Assembly (NCBI GenBank): GCA_021784975.1
Contig: JAJYGU010000420.1
Coordinates: 1 to 5,309, forward strand
Length of the DNA stretch: 5,309 bases
DNA from: Planctomycetota bacterium
GTDB lineage: Bacteria > Planctomycetota > Planctomycetia > Pirellulales > Thermoguttaceae
Reading direction: 5' to 3'
This document shows, in pieces, positions 5,164 through 5,309 of the stretch. The position numbers were made by a program, and so were the translations under genes. The first letter of the stretch is position 1. Every line of letters begins with the position of its first letter. The notes under the pieces were generated by a model. The model did no database searches. It saw nothing but the letters and a program-made list of their open reading frames with translations, and was not told the origin of the DNA.

Positions 5164-5309
5164 ATGCTGATTGTTACCCCCAGCCTTCGGATTCCGCTGC
5201 GTGAGTTCAGAATCAGTTATGCGCGAAGCGGCGGGCCGGGCGGACAGAACGTCAACAAGGTGAACTCGAAAGCCGTGCTGCGCTGGGCAGCCATCCGCAG
5301 CCCGAGCCT
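5164..5309 (+). CDS. arfB: ArfB/YaeJ-type ribosome rescue peptidyl-tRNA hydrolase, partial
   Basis: Only the first 48 codons are in the window; the gene runs off the right edge. ArfB enters stalled ribosomes lacking a stop codon and releases the nascent chain by hydrolysing peptidyl-tRNA. The catalytic GGQ is at 26-28 inside SGGPGGQNVNKVNSK (22-36), and the N-terminal MLIVTPSLRIP matches the short start of ArfB rather than the long N-terminal domains of RF1 and RF2. The basic C-terminal tail that places ArfB in the mRNA channel would lie beyond the window and cannot be checked. No Shine-Dalgarno sequence precedes the ATG, which lies 14 bases after the inverted repeat. A different short GGQ-only release-factor homologue (for example PrfH-like) is the main alternative. 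Confidence 0.85.
   Translation, partial: MLIVTPSLRIPLREFRISYARSGGPGGQNVNKVNSKAVLRWAAIRSPS

Noticed and set aside
1..5309. CRISPR array, phage, defence system or intact transposon.
   Set aside because: No regularly spaced direct repeats, Cas-like, integrase or transposase proteins are visible on either strand.

Overview
The window looks like a piece of a Planctomycetes chromosome, probably of the Pirellulales or a related order. This rests on the high GC of the coding regions, a secreted proline-rich protein whose Cys-rich C-terminal domain I recall from planctomycete genomes, a stand-alone NAD(P)H-hydrate epimerase, and intergenic spacers full of palindromic repeat-like elements. The lineage call is from protein and spacer style, not from a marker gene.

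Layout, left to right. Positions 1-209 hold no convincing gene, only a degenerate CGCAGAG-type inverted repeat. A proline-rich exported protein of unknown function follows (210-1433, +). The convergent spacer 1434-1634 holds two structured elements: a compact three-stem fold at 1438-1509 and a long palindrome at 1520-1624. On the minus strand lies a two-gene operon, an 80-residue DUF2442 protein followed by a 76-residue FmdB-type zinc-ribbon protein. It is read from a spacer (2131-2257) with an exact TATAAT on the minus strand and an inverted repeat next to it. Divergent from it is nnrE (2258-2941, +), which repairs damaged NAD(P)H hydrates.

About 390 bases without a gene follow (2942-3333). 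This spacer is AT-richer than its surroundings (about 47.5% GC by hand count over 3001-3240). It contains a minus-oriented intrinsic terminator, a strong hairpin and two further fold-back segments. Next come a secreted TraB/PrgY/GumN-like protein (3334-4263, +) and, 24 bases later, a xylose-isomerase-like TIM-barrel protein (4288-5094, +), probably one transcription unit. A 14-base perfect inverted repeat supplies the stop codon of the TIM-barrel gene and fills the spacer to the last gene, the start of an ArfB/YaeJ-type ribosome-rescue hydrolase cut off by the window edge (5164-5309, +).

The genes do not form one obvious pathway; most are housekeeping or repair functions with lineage-specific neighbours. 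I see no CRISPR array, defence island, phage, intact IS element, tRNA or rRNA. The most unusual content is in the spacers: at least three structured elements that could belong to repeat families, and a structured AT-rich stretch with a terminator facing a direction in which no gene is visible.
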